From contig CAWBGB010000007.1 in NCBI GenBank assembly GCA_963788285.1, positions 372,001 to 436,000 on the forward strand: DNA of 64,000 nucleotides. The letters run 5' to 3'. This document shows positions 41,213-50,367 of the stretch, piece by piece; the stretch's first letter is position 1; each line of letters opens with the position of its first letter. The DNA comes from Alicyclobacillus_A sp963788285. Lineage in GTDB: Bacteria; Bacillota; Bacilli; Alicyclobacillales; Alicyclobacillaceae. The translations under genes were made by a program, and so were the position numbers. Under the pieces are notes generated by a model. The model had not been told where the DNA came from. It saw nothing but the letters and a program-made list of their open reading frames with translations, and did not search any database.

Positions 41213-42157
41213 GTGCACGGGATGTCCGTACGTATTGTGCGCAGTTTTCAGGGAGAAGGGCCGTTGCTGTATGTATGCAGCACACCCATCGGCAACCTTG
41301 GCGACACGTCACACCGACTATTGGAGGTGCTTCGCACTGTAGACGTTGTGGCAGCGGAAGACACTCGTCAGACGCGCAAACTACTGACGCATTTCGACAT
41401 TCATCCACCATTGCTCATCAGTTGCCACGAGCACAATCAACTTGCAAGGCACAAGGATTTTGCGCGATGGTGGGGGGAAGGCAAGCGCATTGCCTTGGTT
41501 TCTGACGCTGGTACACCCTTGGTATCGGATCCTGGTGACAGCGTCGTCCAGTTGGCGATAGACACGGGGATACCGGTGATCCCTGTGCCTGGTGCCAGCG
41601 CTGTGTTGGCCGCTCTGGTGGGGAGCGGATTTTCACCGCAACCGTTCACGTTTATCGGATTTCTACCGAGGGAGAAGCGGCGAGCCAGGGAAGTGCTGGA
41701 ACCTTATCGTGGCTTGCCGGGAACCTTGGTGTTGTATGAAGCCCCGCACCGGCTGGTGCAGACGTTGAAATGGGTAGCCGAGGTCTGTCCGGACCGCGCG
41801 GTGACGGTGGCGAAGGAACTGACCAAGCGCCACGAGACGTTCTACTATGCAGATTCTTGTTTGGAGATGCTCGATCATTTTGCGGAGGAGACGCCGCGCG
41901 GCGAGTACGTCGTGATACTCGGCCCGAGACGCTCTACAGACGTGGACTCGGGTCAGAATGTTGGAGTGGACGGTGTCTTAGAGGGAGATCAGTTGATGGA
42001 CTATGCGGTGGAACACGTTCACCAGCTCATGCGAGAGGGAATACCTCACGCCACGGCCGTGAAGGATGTGGCCTCGCACACAGGTGTGCGCCGCAAAGCA
42101 CTGTATCAGCGGACTCTGACCACAGACACGTCGTCCGGTGGCAGTGAAACGGACTGA
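41213..42157 (+). CDS. rsmI: 16S rRNA (cytidine1402-2'-O)-methyltransferase
   Basis: 314 residues from GTG 41213 (ATG 41222 is an alternative, with GTGGGG 8 nt before it). Tetrapyrrole-methylase fold: YVCSTPIGNLGDTSHR, AEDTRQTRKLL, ALVSDAGTPLVSDPG and VPGASAVLAALVGSG (SAM site). RsmI methylates the ribose of C1402 in the decoding centre. yabB and the GIY-YIG gene yazA, which I recall between yabA and rsmI in B. subtilis, are absent. Confidence 0.95.
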   Translation: MHGMSVRIVRSFQGEGPLLYVCSTPIGNLGDTSHRLLEVLRTVDVVAAEDTRQTRKLLTHFDIHPPLLISCHEHNQLARHKDFARWWGEGKRIALVSDAGTPLVSDPGDSVVQLAIDTGIPVIPVPGASAVLAALVGSGFSPQPFTFIGFLPREKRRAREVLEPYRGLPGTLVLYEAPHRLVQTLKWVAEVCPDRAVTVAKELTKRHETFYYADSCLEMLDHFAEETPRGEYVVILGPRRSTDVDSGQNVGVDGVLEGDQLMDYAVEHVHQLMREGIPHATAVKDVASHTGVRRKALYQRTLTTDTSSGGSETD

Positions 42158-42167
42158 AAACCAAAAG

Positions 42168-42192
42168 GGTTGCCGATCATCGGCAACCCTAA
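42168..42192 (+). terminator. intrinsic terminator of rsmI
   Basis: AGGGTTGCCGAT pairs with ATCGGCAACCCT around a single-base loop region; A-rich before, weak T run after. Confidence 0.6.
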
Positions 42193-42321
42193 GCACATGC
42201 GATGGGTACGTCATAAAGCAATCATTCCAGCGAGATGCAAAACAGCGACGAAAAACGGGTTCAGAATCAAATATTGTGTATCCGGCACTCGGGAAACACA
42301 ATCATATCGTCGTGCTGATTC

Positions 42322-42344
42322 ACTCTAGTGGAATTTTGCAAATC
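42322..42344 (+). repeat. interspersed element core, copy B (rsmI-abrB)
   Basis: 23-nt core (ACTCTA, GTG, GAATTTTGCAAATC). Unlike copies A and C, I find no matching left arm. Confidence 0.55.
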
Positions 42345-42356
42345 ATCATTCAGATA

Positions 42357-42596
42357 TCAGGAACTCATTTCAGCAATGCAGGACGGGCAGATGTTCTTAC
42401 CTTTGAAGTGGATGATTTCGTCCGCTTGGCCGCAGAAAATACAAGCGGGCTCATACTTCTTGAGGATGATACGGTCACCGTCAACATAAATCTCCAGCGC
42501 ATCCTTTTCACCAATGCCAAGTGTCCGGCGCAGCTCAATCGGGATTACGACGCGACCCAACTCATCGACCTTACGGACAATACCCGTGGACTTCAC
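42357..42596 (-). CDS. abrB: transition-state regulator AbrB
   Basis: 79 residues. Swapped-hairpin DNA-binding domain MKSTGIVRKVDELGRVVIPI with ELRRTLGIGEKDALEIY, then a C-terminal multimerisation part with CIFCGQADEIIHFKGKNICP. AbrB represses competence, sporulation and antibiotic genes during growth and is itself repressed by Spo0A~P. Minus strand between rsmI and metG, as in B. subtilis. Confidence 0.96.
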   Translation of the reverse strand: MKSTGIVRKVDELGRVVIPIELRRTLGIGEKDALEIYVDGDRIILKKYEPACIFCGQADEIIHFKGKNICPSCIAEMSS

Positions 42597-42844
42597 TGTA
42601 CAGCACCCCCGAAATGTTATTCGCTTCCTTTTCTGTTAGCTCGCATGTCTCTTCTGCTATTTGAGAGTCTGCATGCTGGAGACTTAGGGAGTCCCTATCA
42701 TCACATGCAAATTCTTCAATTCGCTTTAACTATACAACATAGCGACAATTTTGCAAGTACCTATCAATTGGCAATGCCCGCGTGAAAGCCGCGAATTTAT
42801 TGGTAAACAAAAGGGTATTCTGGTACATACAGCCGTTCATTTGG

Positions 42845-42873
42845 TTGACAGTGACGGTTCGAGTTGTTATATT
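42845..42873 (+). promoter_or_regulatory. sigma-A promoter of the metG T-box leader
   Basis: TTGACA (42845-42850), 17-nt spacer, TATATT (42868-42873). Confidence 0.8.
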
Positions 42874-42889
42874 GAATCAAAGTTTTCAA

Positions 42890-43163
42890 GGTGTCGGAAA
42901 GGCGAATAGGGGAAGGACATCGTTCTTCTCTAATCGGTGAAGGAATGGTACCTGATGGAACTATTCAGCGAGCCGGGACGGGTGTGAGCCGGTGAGGGAA
43001 GTCAGGGAGTATGGTTCCGGAGATTCGCGCGTTGAGTCGGGTGGCCGAGGTAGGCGCGCGCGGGTAGTTCCCGATACAGAACTGCGGCTAGTCATGGACT
43101 GGTCCGACTGAGGCACAACCGTTCCACGTGGTTGTGCGAAGTTGGGTGGTACCGCGGGTATAT
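42890..43163 (+). ncRNA. T-box leader, methionyl-tRNA responsive
   Basis: Contains the T-box sequence GGGTGGTACCGCGGG (43144-43158) that reads the tRNA acceptor end, and stem I motifs (CAGCGAGCCGGGA, GGTGTGAGCCGGTGAGG). The likely specifier is ATG at about 43011-43013 (AGTATGGTTCCGG), matching Met. Uncharged tRNA-Met should prevent termination. Confidence 0.93.
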
Positions 43164-43196
43164 AACCCGTCCCAATGCTTGGGGCGGGTTTTGTTT
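43164..43196 (+). terminator. T-box terminator hairpin
   Basis: AACCCGTCCCAA, loop TGC, TTGGGGCGGGTT, then TTGTTT. Confidence 0.9.
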
Positions 43197-43229
43197 AGAT
43201 CCAGGAACATTGAGTGGAGGGATTGCAAT

Positions 43230-45230
43230 ATGACAACACCGACGTTTTACATCACCACGCCCATTTACTACCCGAACGACACACTTCACATCGGTCACTC
43301 GTACACCACGGTGGCAGCCGACGCGTTGGCGCGTTACAAACGCTTGCGTGGATACGATGTGATGTACTTGACAGGGACCGATGAGCACGGGCAAAAAATC
43401 CAGAAGCGAGCTGAACAAGCGGGCAAGGACGTCATGGAGTTCCTGGACGAAATCATCGCCTGGATTCGTGACCTGTGGGACAAACTGGACATTTCCTACG
43501 ACGACTTCATTCGTACCACGGAACCACGTCACACGAAAGTGGTCGAGGAGATCTTCGAACGGCTCATTGAGCAAGGAGACATTTACCTCGACGCGTACGA
43601 GGGATGGTACTGTACGCCTTGTGAGTCGTTTTGGGCTGAACGCGAGCTGAAAGACGGTAAATGTCCCGACTGTGGTCGCGAGGTTAACTTTGTGAGCGAG
43701 CCAAGTTACTTTTTCCGGATGAGCAAATATGTGGACCGTCTGCTTCAGTTTTACGAGGAGAACCCAGACTTCATTCAACCGGAGTCGCGCAAGAACGAAA
43801 TGATCAACAACTTCATCAAGCCAGGGCTTCAGGACCTGTGCGTGTCCCGTACCTCGTTTGACTGGGGGGTCCGCGTTCGCAGCAACCCAAAGCACGTCGT
43901 ATACGTCTGGCTTGATGCGTTGACCAACTACATCACTGCGATTGGTTACGGTTCCGACAATCCCGTGGACCGGGAGAAATTTGAGCGGTACTGGCCGGCC
44001 AACGTGCACTTTGTGGGCAAGGAAATTGTCCGCTTTCACGTGATTTACTGGCCCATTATCCTGATGGCCCTCGGTTTGCCGCTACCGAAAAAAGTCTACG
44101 GACATGGATTCCTTCTGATGAAGGACGGGAAAATGAGCAAGTCGAAAGGGAACGTGATTGATCCTAAGCTGCTGATTAAACGGTACGGCAGCGATGCCAT
44201 TCGGTACTTCCTGTTGCGGGAAATTCCGTTCGGACAGGACGGCGTGTTCACTCCGGATTCACTGGTTGAGCGGTTGAACTACGATTTGGCAAACGACTTG
44301 GGCAACCTCGTCCACCGCACAGCGGCCATGGTGCACAAATTCAGCGGCGGCGTCATTCCGGTTCCGGCTGGGTACCAGGCGCAGGACCAGGCACTGATTG
44401 ACCTGGCGTTGCAGACCGTCAAGGACGTCGAGGCGCACATGGAAGAAATGCAATTTTCACTGGCGCTGTCTGACATCTGGAAGGTGGTACGACAGGCCAA
44501 CAAATACATCGATGAAACGGCCCCGTGGGCACTTCACAAGAATGGAGACACGGACCGGCTCAACACGGTCCTTTACACCATGACGGACGTCATTCGCATG
44601 GTCGCCGTGCTGATACAACCCTTTATGCCACGCACTGCGGCAGAAATCCTGCGGCGCTACAAGATTGACTCTGAGGCGGCGAAATGGGATGCTCTGTACT
44701 CCTTCGGCGGCGCGTCATCTGGACAGACAGTGGAACAAGGCAATCCACTGTTCCCACGCCTGGACATCAAGGCAGAACTAGCGGAATTGGCTGATCTTAC
44801 CGGGAAAAAACCAGGTGCAGAGGCTGCAGCACAGGCAGCAACAAAACAGGAGGCAAACCAGGTGTCAGATAAGCAAGCACAAGAGAAGCAAGCGGTAGAG
44901 ACGAGCAATCTGATTGGGATAGACACATTTAGCCAAGTGGAGTTGCGCGTCGGCCAAATCCAATCGGCGGAGCGCATAGAGGGCGCCGACAAGTTGCTGA
45001 AGTTGCAAGTGGATCTCGGCAGTGAAGTGAGACAAATTGTTTCCGGCATTGCCAAGCATTTTACGACGGATGAACTGGTTGGGCAAAAGGTTGTTGTGGT
45101 CACAAACTTGAAGCCGGTGAAGTTGCGGGGCGTGCAGTCCAACGGCATGATTCTGGCCGCGTCCGAAGGTGACTTGCTGAAACTGGTGACTGTGCCGGAG
45201 ACGATTCCGAACGGAGCCGTGGTGAAATAA
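43230..45230 (+). CDS. metG: methionine-tRNA ligase
   Basis: 666 residues; ATG with GTGGAGGG upstream, directly after the T-box terminator. Class I synthetase: HIGH motif LHIGHS (residues 19-24), a zinc knuckle with CTPC and CPDC near 130-150, and KMSKS in DGKMSKSKGN near residue 300. A Gln/Ala/Lys-rich linker (about 530-565) leads to a C-terminal EMAP/Arc1-like tRNA-binding domain (FSQVELRVGQI, KLLKLQVDLG). Overlaps tatD by one base (TAATG). Confidence 0.97.
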   Translation: MTTPTFYITTPIYYPNDTLHIGHSYTTVAADALARYKRLRGYDVMYLTGTDEHGQKIQKRAEQAGKDVMEFLDEIIAWIRDLWDKLDISYDDFIRTTEPRHTKVVEEIFERLIEQGDIYLDAYEGWYCTPCESFWAERELKDGKCPDCGREVNFVSEPSYFFRMSKYVDRLLQFYEENPDFIQPESRKNEMINNFIKPGLQDLCVSRTSFDWGVRVRSNPKHVVYVWLDALTNYITAIGYGSDNPVDREKFERYWPANVHFVGKEIVRFHVIYWPIILMALGLPLPKKVYGHGFLLMKDGKMSKSKGNVIDPKLLIKRYGSDAIRYFLLREIPFGQDGVFTPDSLVERLNYDLANDLGNLVHRTAAMVHKFSGGVIPVPAGYQAQDQALIDLALQTVKDVEAHMEEMQFSLALSDIWKVVRQANKYIDETAPWALHKNGDTDRLNTVLYTMTDVIRMVAVLIQPFMPRTAAEILRRYKIDSEAAKWDALYSFGGASSGQTVEQGNPLFPRLDIKAELAELADLTGKKPGAEAAAQAATKQEANQVSDKQAQEKQAVETSNLIGIDTFSQVELRVGQIQSAERIEGADKLLKLQVDLGSEVRQIVSGIAKHFTTDELVGQKVVVVTNLKPVKLRGVQSNGMILAASEGDLLKLVTVPETIPNGAVVK

Positions 45231-45997
45231 TGCTGTTTGATACCCACTGTCACCTGTTTGACGAGCAATTTGCGGACGATGTGGAGGCCGCCATCGACCG
45301 TGCGCGGGGGGCGGGCGTCCAATACATGGTGGTGCCCGCGGTGGACGTGGCCTCCGCTCACCGCGCCATCGCATTGGCGGAGCGGCACGAGGAAATCTAC
45401 GCAGCAGTCGGTATTCACCCAGAGTCGTTAAAGAACCTTTCAGAGTCTGCGTTTGCCGAGGTAGAGGCGCTCGCCAGTCATCCTAAGGTGGTTGCGATTG
45501 GCGAAATTGGACTCGACTACTACTGGAACGTCGCGCCCCGGGAGGTACAGAAGGAAGTATTCCTGCGTCAGATTGACATCGCTCGCAGGGCCAAACTACC
45601 CATCATTATTCACAATCGGGATGCGACGGAGGATACAGTAGAGATCATCGAGCGTCACTGTCGCGGCGTCACTGGTGTCATGCACTGCTTCACGGGCAGC
45701 ATAGAAACAGCAAAGCGGTGTATGAAACAAGGATTCTACATTTCGTACGGCGGGCCTGTGACATTCAAGAATGCGGAAAATGTACGCAAAGCAGCTCTGC
45801 AAATTCCGGATGAGTTTTTGCTCGTCGAGACTGATTCTCCGTATCTTTCACCCCACCCGTTCCGCGGCAAGCGCAACGAGCCTGCCCGTGTCTCTCTGGT
45901 AGTGGAGAAACTGGCCGAGCTGCGCGGTCAAACATTCGATACGGTGGCGCAGTCCACGTTGCAGAACGGGCGAAGGCTCTTCTATAAAATACGTTGA
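45230..45997 (+). CDS. tatD: TatD family metal-dependent DNase
   Basis: 255 residues, amidohydrolase TIM barrel: metal ligands in FDTHCHLFD, GEIGLDYYW, IIHNRDA, MHCFTGS and VETDSPYLSP. TatD enzymes are 3'-5' exonucleases for DNA/RNA ends. Start shares a base with the metG stop. In B. subtilis this is yabD/dayD; the yabE gene that I recall next is absent and rnmV follows after 12 nt. Confidence 0.94.
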   Translation: MLFDTHCHLFDEQFADDVEAAIDRARGAGVQYMVVPAVDVASAHRAIALAERHEEIYAAVGIHPESLKNLSESAFAEVEALASHPKVVAIGEIGLDYYWNVAPREVQKEVFLRQIDIARRAKLPIIIHNRDATEDTVEIIERHCRGVTGVMHCFTGSIETAKRCMKQGFYISYGGPVTFKNAENVRKAALQIPDEFLLVETDSPYLSPHPFRGKRNEPARVSLVVEKLAELRGQTFDTVAQSTLQNGRRLFYKIR

Positions 45998-46009
45998 TGC
46001 GGAGTGTTC

Positions 46010-46573
46010 ATGGTCGTGCGCGTTCGGGAAATTATCGTAGTAGAGGGCATTCACGATAAACAGGCGGTCGAGCGCGTGGTGGAAGGAGACATTTGGGTCA
46101 TTGGCGGCGACCGGATTGCCGAACGGTTCCTAAGGGAACTGGAGCGGGCAAGTGCTTCGCGGGGCGTGATTGTATTAACGGATCCGGACGGCGCTGGCGA
46201 ACGCATTCGAAAGCGCATTGGAAGCCGTATCCCACAGTGCAAGCACGCATTTCTTCTACGCAAGGAAGCGACGTCGGTGCACGGATTGGGAGTAGAACAT
46301 GCCTCAGACGAAGCTATTCGTAGGGCCATCCAACAGGCGAGACCAACGGTGACCGTGCCTGGTGAAGCCGGGTTCACGATGGATGATTTGCTGGCCAACG
46401 ACTTAGCAGGAAAACCTGGCAGCGCGTTGGCCCGCGAGCGTGTCGGCGATGCACTCGGCATTGGGACCGGGAACGCAAAGGCGTTTTTACGCAAGCTCAA
46501 CGCACTCGGCATCACGCGGTCTGAATGGGAACGCGCACTTACTACAGTACGAAGGGATATCGCGAATGATTGA
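46010..46573 (+). CDS. rnmV: ribonuclease M5 (5S rRNA maturase)
   Basis: 187 residues; ATG 46010 with GGAG 5 nt upstream. Toprim domain: EIIVVEGIHDKQAVER (catalytic Glu) and GVIVLTDPDGAGERIRKRI (DxD). The C-terminal half is helical and binds 5S precursor with ribosomal protein L18. Overlaps rsmA by 8 nt. Confidence 0.95.
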   Translation: MVVRVREIIVVEGIHDKQAVERVVEGDIWVIGGDRIAERFLRELERASASRGVIVLTDPDGAGERIRKRIGSRIPQCKHAFLLRKEATSVHGLGVEHASDEAIRRAIQQARPTVTVPGEAGFTMDDLLANDLAGKPGSALARERVGDALGIGTGNAKAFLRKLNALGITRSEWERALTTVRRDIAND

Positions 46574-47438
46574 ATGGGACGTAGCGAAACCGAGTCAACT
46601 CAAAGCGCTGCTTGCGGAGCACGGATTTTCTTTTAAGAAACAGCTGGGTCAGAACTTTCTCATCGATGAACGAATTCTTCAGCAGATTGTCGACGCGGCG
46701 GAACTGACCGCTGAAGACGGCGCGTTTGAAGTGGGTCCTGGTGCCGGTGTGGTCACGCAGCGCTTGGCTCGTATCGCAAGACAGGTGATTGCGGTGGAGA
46801 AGGACCGGTCGCTCTCTGCCATCCTTCAGAAGTCTTTGGAGGGGGCAGGTAACGTGGATGTGATCTTTGGAGACGTCTTAGAGCTGCATCTACCGGACAT
46901 TTGGACACAGTTTTCCGCATGCAAGCGCGTGTCCGTCGTCGCGAATCTCCCGTACTACGTCACAACGCCCATTCTCTTTCACTTTCTCGAGTCGGACGTG
47001 CCGCTCCACAACGTGATTGTCATGGTGCAAAAGGAAGTTGCAGACCGGTTAGGCGCAGCACCGGGGACGAAAGACTACGGTGCCCTCAGCATCGCCGTCC
47101 AGTACCGAGCCCGGGTGGAGAAGGTGGTTAAAGTATCTCCGGCTTCCTTTCTCCCGCCGCCGGGTGTGGACTCGATGGTTGTTCGGCTGCGCTGCCTGGA
47201 CAAGCCCGCCGTGGATGTGAAAGATGAACGGACATTTTTCCGCGTGGTCAAGGGCGCGTTCGCGATGCGCAGGAAAACGCTGCTCAATACCCTTTCGGGT
47301 TCCCTGGGATTGAGTAAGGATGCATGTGCTCGGTTGTTGCAGAGATGCGGCATTGACAGCAATCGCAGAGGCGAGACGCTCTCCCTGGAGGAGTTCGCAG
47401 CCATTGCCAATTTGTTGCACAATTGTGCCTTTTCATGA
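46566..47438 (+). CDS. rsmA: 16S rRNA dimethyladenosine transferase KsgA
   Basis: 290 residues. SAM loop FEVGPGAGVVTQRLA, acidic AVEKDRS, and the catalytic NLPYYVTTPILF motif; FKKQLGQNFLID at the N-terminus. It dimethylates A1518 and A1519 near the 3' end of 16S rRNA; loss gives kasugamycin resistance. Start ATG lies inside the rnmV end. Confidence 0.97.
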   Translation: MIEWDVAKPSQLKALLAEHGFSFKKQLGQNFLIDERILQQIVDAAELTAEDGAFEVGPGAGVVTQRLARIARQVIAVEKDRSLSAILQKSLEGAGNVDVIFGDVLELHLPDIWTQFSACKRVSVVANLPYYVTTPILFHFLESDVPLHNVIVMVQKEVADRLGAAPGTKDYGALSIAVQYRARVEKVVKVSPASFLPPPGVDSMVVRLRCLDKPAVDVKDERTFFRVVKGAFAMRRKTLLNTLSGSLGLSKDACARLLQRCGIDSNRRGETLSLEEFAAIANLLHNCAFS

Positions 47439-47518
47439 CCAGTTCGGGTGCTCCGCAGCTTTCGCTTTGTCGAAGATTGGCATATACTGTAGCCAAGCGG
47501 TGAAAGGAGGAGATACCC

Positions 47519-48004
47519 GTGAACTGGACCTTTCATAGCCCAAGTCGCGGTAACATGACGCTGGAAGAGGTCGCAGAGGATCTCTTGCTGCAGGTAAACC
47601 AATTTCCGAAGGACAAGTTTCGGCTGATGGTGGGCTCCGACTCGCAACCGAAGCAGGGAAGCAAGTCGGTCACATTTGTCACGGCAGTCATCATTCACCA
47701 TGTGGGGAAAGGCGCAAGGTATTATATTCACCGCGAAAGACAGGACCACATTTACTCCCTTCGGCAGCGGATGTTCACGGAAGCGTCCTATTCGCTCCAG
47801 GCCGGCGGTATGTTATCAGAATATTTGAATAGTAGAGGCGCCAATTGGGGCTGGGAAGTTCATCTGGATATTGGACAGAAAGGTGCGACCAAACAATTGG
47901 TTCGAGAAATTGTCTCGTGGATTACGCAAAGTGGTTACGAAGCGCGCATAAAACCAGACTCCTTCGGAGCTTCGAAAGTGGCCGACCGGTATACCAAACA
48001 CTGA
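47519..48004 (+). CDS. YkuK family RNase H-like protein (DUF458)
   Basis: 161 residues from GTG with AAAGGAGGAG upstream. The order FHSPSRGNMTLEEVAEDLL, LMVGSDSQPKQGSK (first Asp), FVTAVIIHHVGKGARYYIHR, and VHLDIGQKGATKQLVREIVS (second Asp) fits YkuK, a sporulation/stress-related family with an RNase H-like fold; nuclease activity has not been shown to my knowledge. TTTCGC-17-TATACT upstream looks like its promoter and contains a Spo0A-box-like TTTGTCGAA. No yku genes adjoin. Confidence 0.85.
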   Translation: MNWTFHSPSRGNMTLEEVAEDLLLQVNQFPKDKFRLMVGSDSQPKQGSKSVTFVTAVIIHHVGKGARYYIHRERQDHIYSLRQRMFTEASYSLQAGGMLSEYLNSRGANWGWEVHLDIGQKGATKQLVREIVSWITQSGYEARIKPDSFGASKVADRYTKH

Positions 48005-48014
48005 GTCGGCCTTT

Positions 48015-48827
48015 TTACGTCCTCCATCGGACAATGGCGGCCACCGCCTGCAATATGTCCATCCTTCGACGCGGGTGAAGGCCGTCGTACCGTTTGCCGC
48101 GCCACTCCCGAGACGGGCGGCGTTTCAGCAGAATTCGGCAGCCATCCAAGGCGTCCCCAATGAGGGTGTCTGCCATGAGTGACTGGTGCAGCGCACTGCG
48201 GACAGGGTTGCCAGCAAATCTCACGTCCCACAAAGTACTCGTCGAGAGCTGTAACGCGGGCTGATGAAGCGATGCTGCCTCGGCCATCCAGAGCCCGGGG
48301 TGGTGTAAGCTTGTGGGGGAGAGAAATTGCAGCAGGGAACGGCGAATAAACAGTGGAGATTGCGCTGGAGCGGCGTGCGCAAGATGGGGAGCCACTTGTT
48401 GCAACACGTTCTGCCACAACACAATATCCTCCCGTAGCGGGCCAGTGTGCCGCGTCCACATGCAATCACAGCCGGTTTCTACTCCTTCGTCTAAGAAATC
48501 CCGGAGCATAGGGCCAAAGCTGCCCTTCCAATCTCCGTCCACGTACACCAGCTGGTCTACGTCTGGATGGATGCGCAGAGCCTCGAACGTGCCCGTCGCT
48601 TTGGCCACGTCCGGTCCGAGCGCATCGGAGAACACCTGAACGTGCAGTGGTAACTGCAATCGACTTGCACAGCGCTGAGCAATGTGCAAAGTTTGGTCGC
48701 GCGTCCCGTTCACCACCAGTACGCAAGTGCTCACTCGTGCTCGGTACAACTGGTGCAATACGTTTTCAATCGTATTGGCTTCATTGGTAGCGGATACAAT
48801 GGCACACACGAAGTGCCTGCCTGCCAT
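48015..48827 (-). CDS. glycosyltransferase family 2-like protein
   Basis: 270 residues; ATG 48827 taken as start (GTG 48839 possible). N-terminal GT-A fold: FVCAIVSATNEANTIENVLH, TCVLVVNGTRDQT, and the metal-binding VYVDGDWKGSF. The C-terminal half is basic and rich in His/Arg and looks cytosolic. The acceptor is unknown; relatives in spore formers may decorate the spore or teichoic acids, which is only inference. It is inserted between rsmA/YkuK and yabG, convergent with YkuK by 10 nt. Confidence 0.65.
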   Translation of the reverse strand: MAGRHFVCAIVSATNEANTIENVLHQLYRARVSTCVLVVNGTRDQTLHIAQRCASRLQLPLHVQVFSDALGPDVAKATGTFEALRIHPDVDQLVYVDGDWKGSFGPMLRDFLDEGVETGCDCMWTRHTGPLREDIVLWQNVLQQVAPHLAHAAPAQSPLFIRRSLLQFLSPTSLHHPGLWMAEAASLHQPALQLSTSTLWDVRFAGNPVRSALHQSLMADTLIGDALDGCRILLKRRPSREWRGKRYDGLHPRRRMDILQAVAAIVRWRT

Positions 48828-48907
48828 AACTCCCTGCACCTCCCATCGTCACACCGGTTTCCTCCGGGCCATATGCTAGGAGTGTAACTGCCTCAGAAGA
48901 GGGGGAT

Positions 48908-49774
48908 GTGGCCTTGTGGAAATCCGGGGATGTGGTTACTCGCAAATCGTATGGAAAAGACCTTTGCTTCGTCATTGTCGAAGTGGATACGGCGTCTGAG
49001 ACAGCCATCCTCAAAGGGATTGACGTCCGACTGATGGCGGATGCTCCGTTTTCCGATTTGGAGCTTTTGACGGACGAAGAGTGGCAGCGATTTGAGGCGA
49101 ACCGCAAACACGTCGAGGACGAGTGCCTGCGGTTGGTGCAGTCGCGCCGAGCGATAGAGTCTGAGAAAAGATCACTACGAAAAGAGGCCAGATTTCACTC
49201 GGATCCTGATTTTTTTGAGCGGCCCGGACAGGTTCTGCACTTGGACGGAGACGGCACCTACTTGCAGAAGTGTTTGAACATGTACAAGGAACTGGGCATC
49301 CGGGCGATTGGACAACAGATGCGGGAAGCCGACATGCCTGCAGCGGTGAAGGGGCTGTTGGAACAGTATGAGCCGGACATTTTGATTATCACAGGGCACG
49401 ATGGCCTTATTCGCAAAGGGAAATCCTGGACAGATCTGTTTAACTACCGCAACTCCGGGTATTTCGTGAAGACCGTGCAGAATGCGCGGAAGCACTCTCG
49501 GAACATGGACGACCTGGTGATTATTGCTGGGGCATGCCAATCTCATTTTGAAGCCATCCTGGACGCCGGCGCCAATTTCGCCAGTTCCCCGCAGCGCATC
49601 ATGATTCACGCGCTCGATCCGGTGTTCATCGCGGAAAAAGTGGCGTTTACCCCCATTAACGACACGGTCAATGTGTACGACGTGATCCGCTCTACGTACA
49701 CGGGTACCGACGGGATTGGTGGCCTGGAATCCCGCGGCAAGTACCGACTGGGGCTACCGAAATCACTATACTGA
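48908..49774 (+). CDS. yabG: sporulation-specific protease YabG
   Basis: 288 residues from GTG 48908; TTG 48914, 8 nt from GAGGGGG, may be the true start. Family segments: VTRKSYGKDLCFVIVEV, VRLMADAPFSDLELL, VLHLDGDGTYLQKCLNMYKE, ITGHDGLIRKGKSW, and IAGACQSHFEAILDAGANFA with the probable catalytic His/Cys. YabG trims coat proteins such as SpoIVA and SafA in late sporulation under sigma-K. Upstream of veg as in B. subtilis. Confidence 0.94.
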   Translation: MALWKSGDVVTRKSYGKDLCFVIVEVDTASETAILKGIDVRLMADAPFSDLELLTDEEWQRFEANRKHVEDECLRLVQSRRAIESEKRSLRKEARFHSDPDFFERPGQVLHLDGDGTYLQKCLNMYKELGIRAIGQQMREADMPAAVKGLLEQYEPDILIITGHDGLIRKGKSWTDLFNYRNSGYFVKTVQNARKHSRNMDDLVIIAGACQSHFEAILDAGANFASSPQRIMIHALDPVFIAEKVAFTPINDTVNVYDVIRSTYTGTDGIGGLESRGKYRLGLPKSLY

Positions 49775-49843
49775 CCTTCGCCCCTTCGCCGAATCCGACG
49801 TAATATTCGAATAAAAATCGACAAATGTAGTGAAGAATGCCCA

Positions 49844-49873
49844 TTGACAACGCAAATCATGCGTTGCTATAAT
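49844..49873 (+). promoter_or_regulatory. sigma-A promoter P1 of veg
   Basis: Perfect TTGACA (49844-49849) and TATAAT (49868-49873), 18-nt spacer that contains AACGC-7 nt-GCGTT. Confidence 0.85.
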
Positions 49874-49885
49874 TATACACCTTTG

Positions 49886-49915
49886 TTGACACCGTCCTCT
49901 TTTCTGTGTTAAAAT
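49886..49915 (+). promoter_or_regulatory. sigma-A promoter P2 of veg
   Basis: TTGACA (49886-49891), 18-nt spacer, TAAAAT (49910-49915), 42 nt downstream of P1. Confidence 0.65.
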
Positions 49916-49940
49916 GGCTTTTGGAAAGAGGTGGTGTGTG

Positions 49941-50216
49941 TTGACAAGAAATGCGCTCCACGAGATTAAAAGAAGCCTCGATGGACTCATCGGGGAAAAA
50001 GTCCTTCTAAGGGCAAACGGCGGCCGGAGGAAGACCGTCGAACGCACAGGGGTTCTAGAAGAGACATATCCCTCTGTGTTCGTCGTGAAACTTGACCCGC
50101 CGGACGGCACATTCAAACGTGTTTCTTACAGTTATGCGGACGTGCTGACCGAAACGGTTGAACTGATGGTTTGCCGCGATGGAGACAACGTTCGGATTAC
50201 TTATACTCAAGCGTAA
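49941..50216 (+). CDS. veg: Veg protein (biofilm/sporulation regulator)
   Basis: 91 residues from TTG 49941, with AGAGGTGG 6 nt upstream (GTG 49938 also open). Conserved core LHEIKRSLDGLIGEKVLLRA, NGGRRKTVERTGVLEETYP, SVFVVKLD and RVSYSYADVLTETVEL matches Veg closely. In B. subtilis Veg stimulates biofilm matrix genes by antagonising SinR and is among the most strongly transcribed genes. The two promoters here agree with that. Confidence 0.95.
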   Translation: MTRNALHEIKRSLDGLIGEKVLLRANGGRRKTVERTGVLEETYPSVFVVKLDPPDGTFKRVSYSYADVLTETVELMVCRDGDNVRITYTQA

Positions 50217-50241
50217 GAAACCAGATCAAAGGATTGCTAGG

Positions 50242-50267
50242 AGCGACTGTTTCAGTCGCTTTTTTTG
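50242..50267 (+). terminator. intrinsic terminator of veg
   Basis: AGCGACTG, loop TTT, CAGTCGCT, then seven T. Confidence 0.92.
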
Positions 50268-50367
50268 TTGACCAGAAAATTTGTATAAGGAAAAATATGC
50301 CTGTGTTGTATTGTCCACGCGGAGCAACGCTAGGTAAGGGCCGTCCATGCGAAGGAGGCGTTGAGTG

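Noticed and set aside
43092..44039. 315-codon open frame on the minus strand
   Set aside because: Antisense to metG, overlapping the T-box terminator; no ribosome site.
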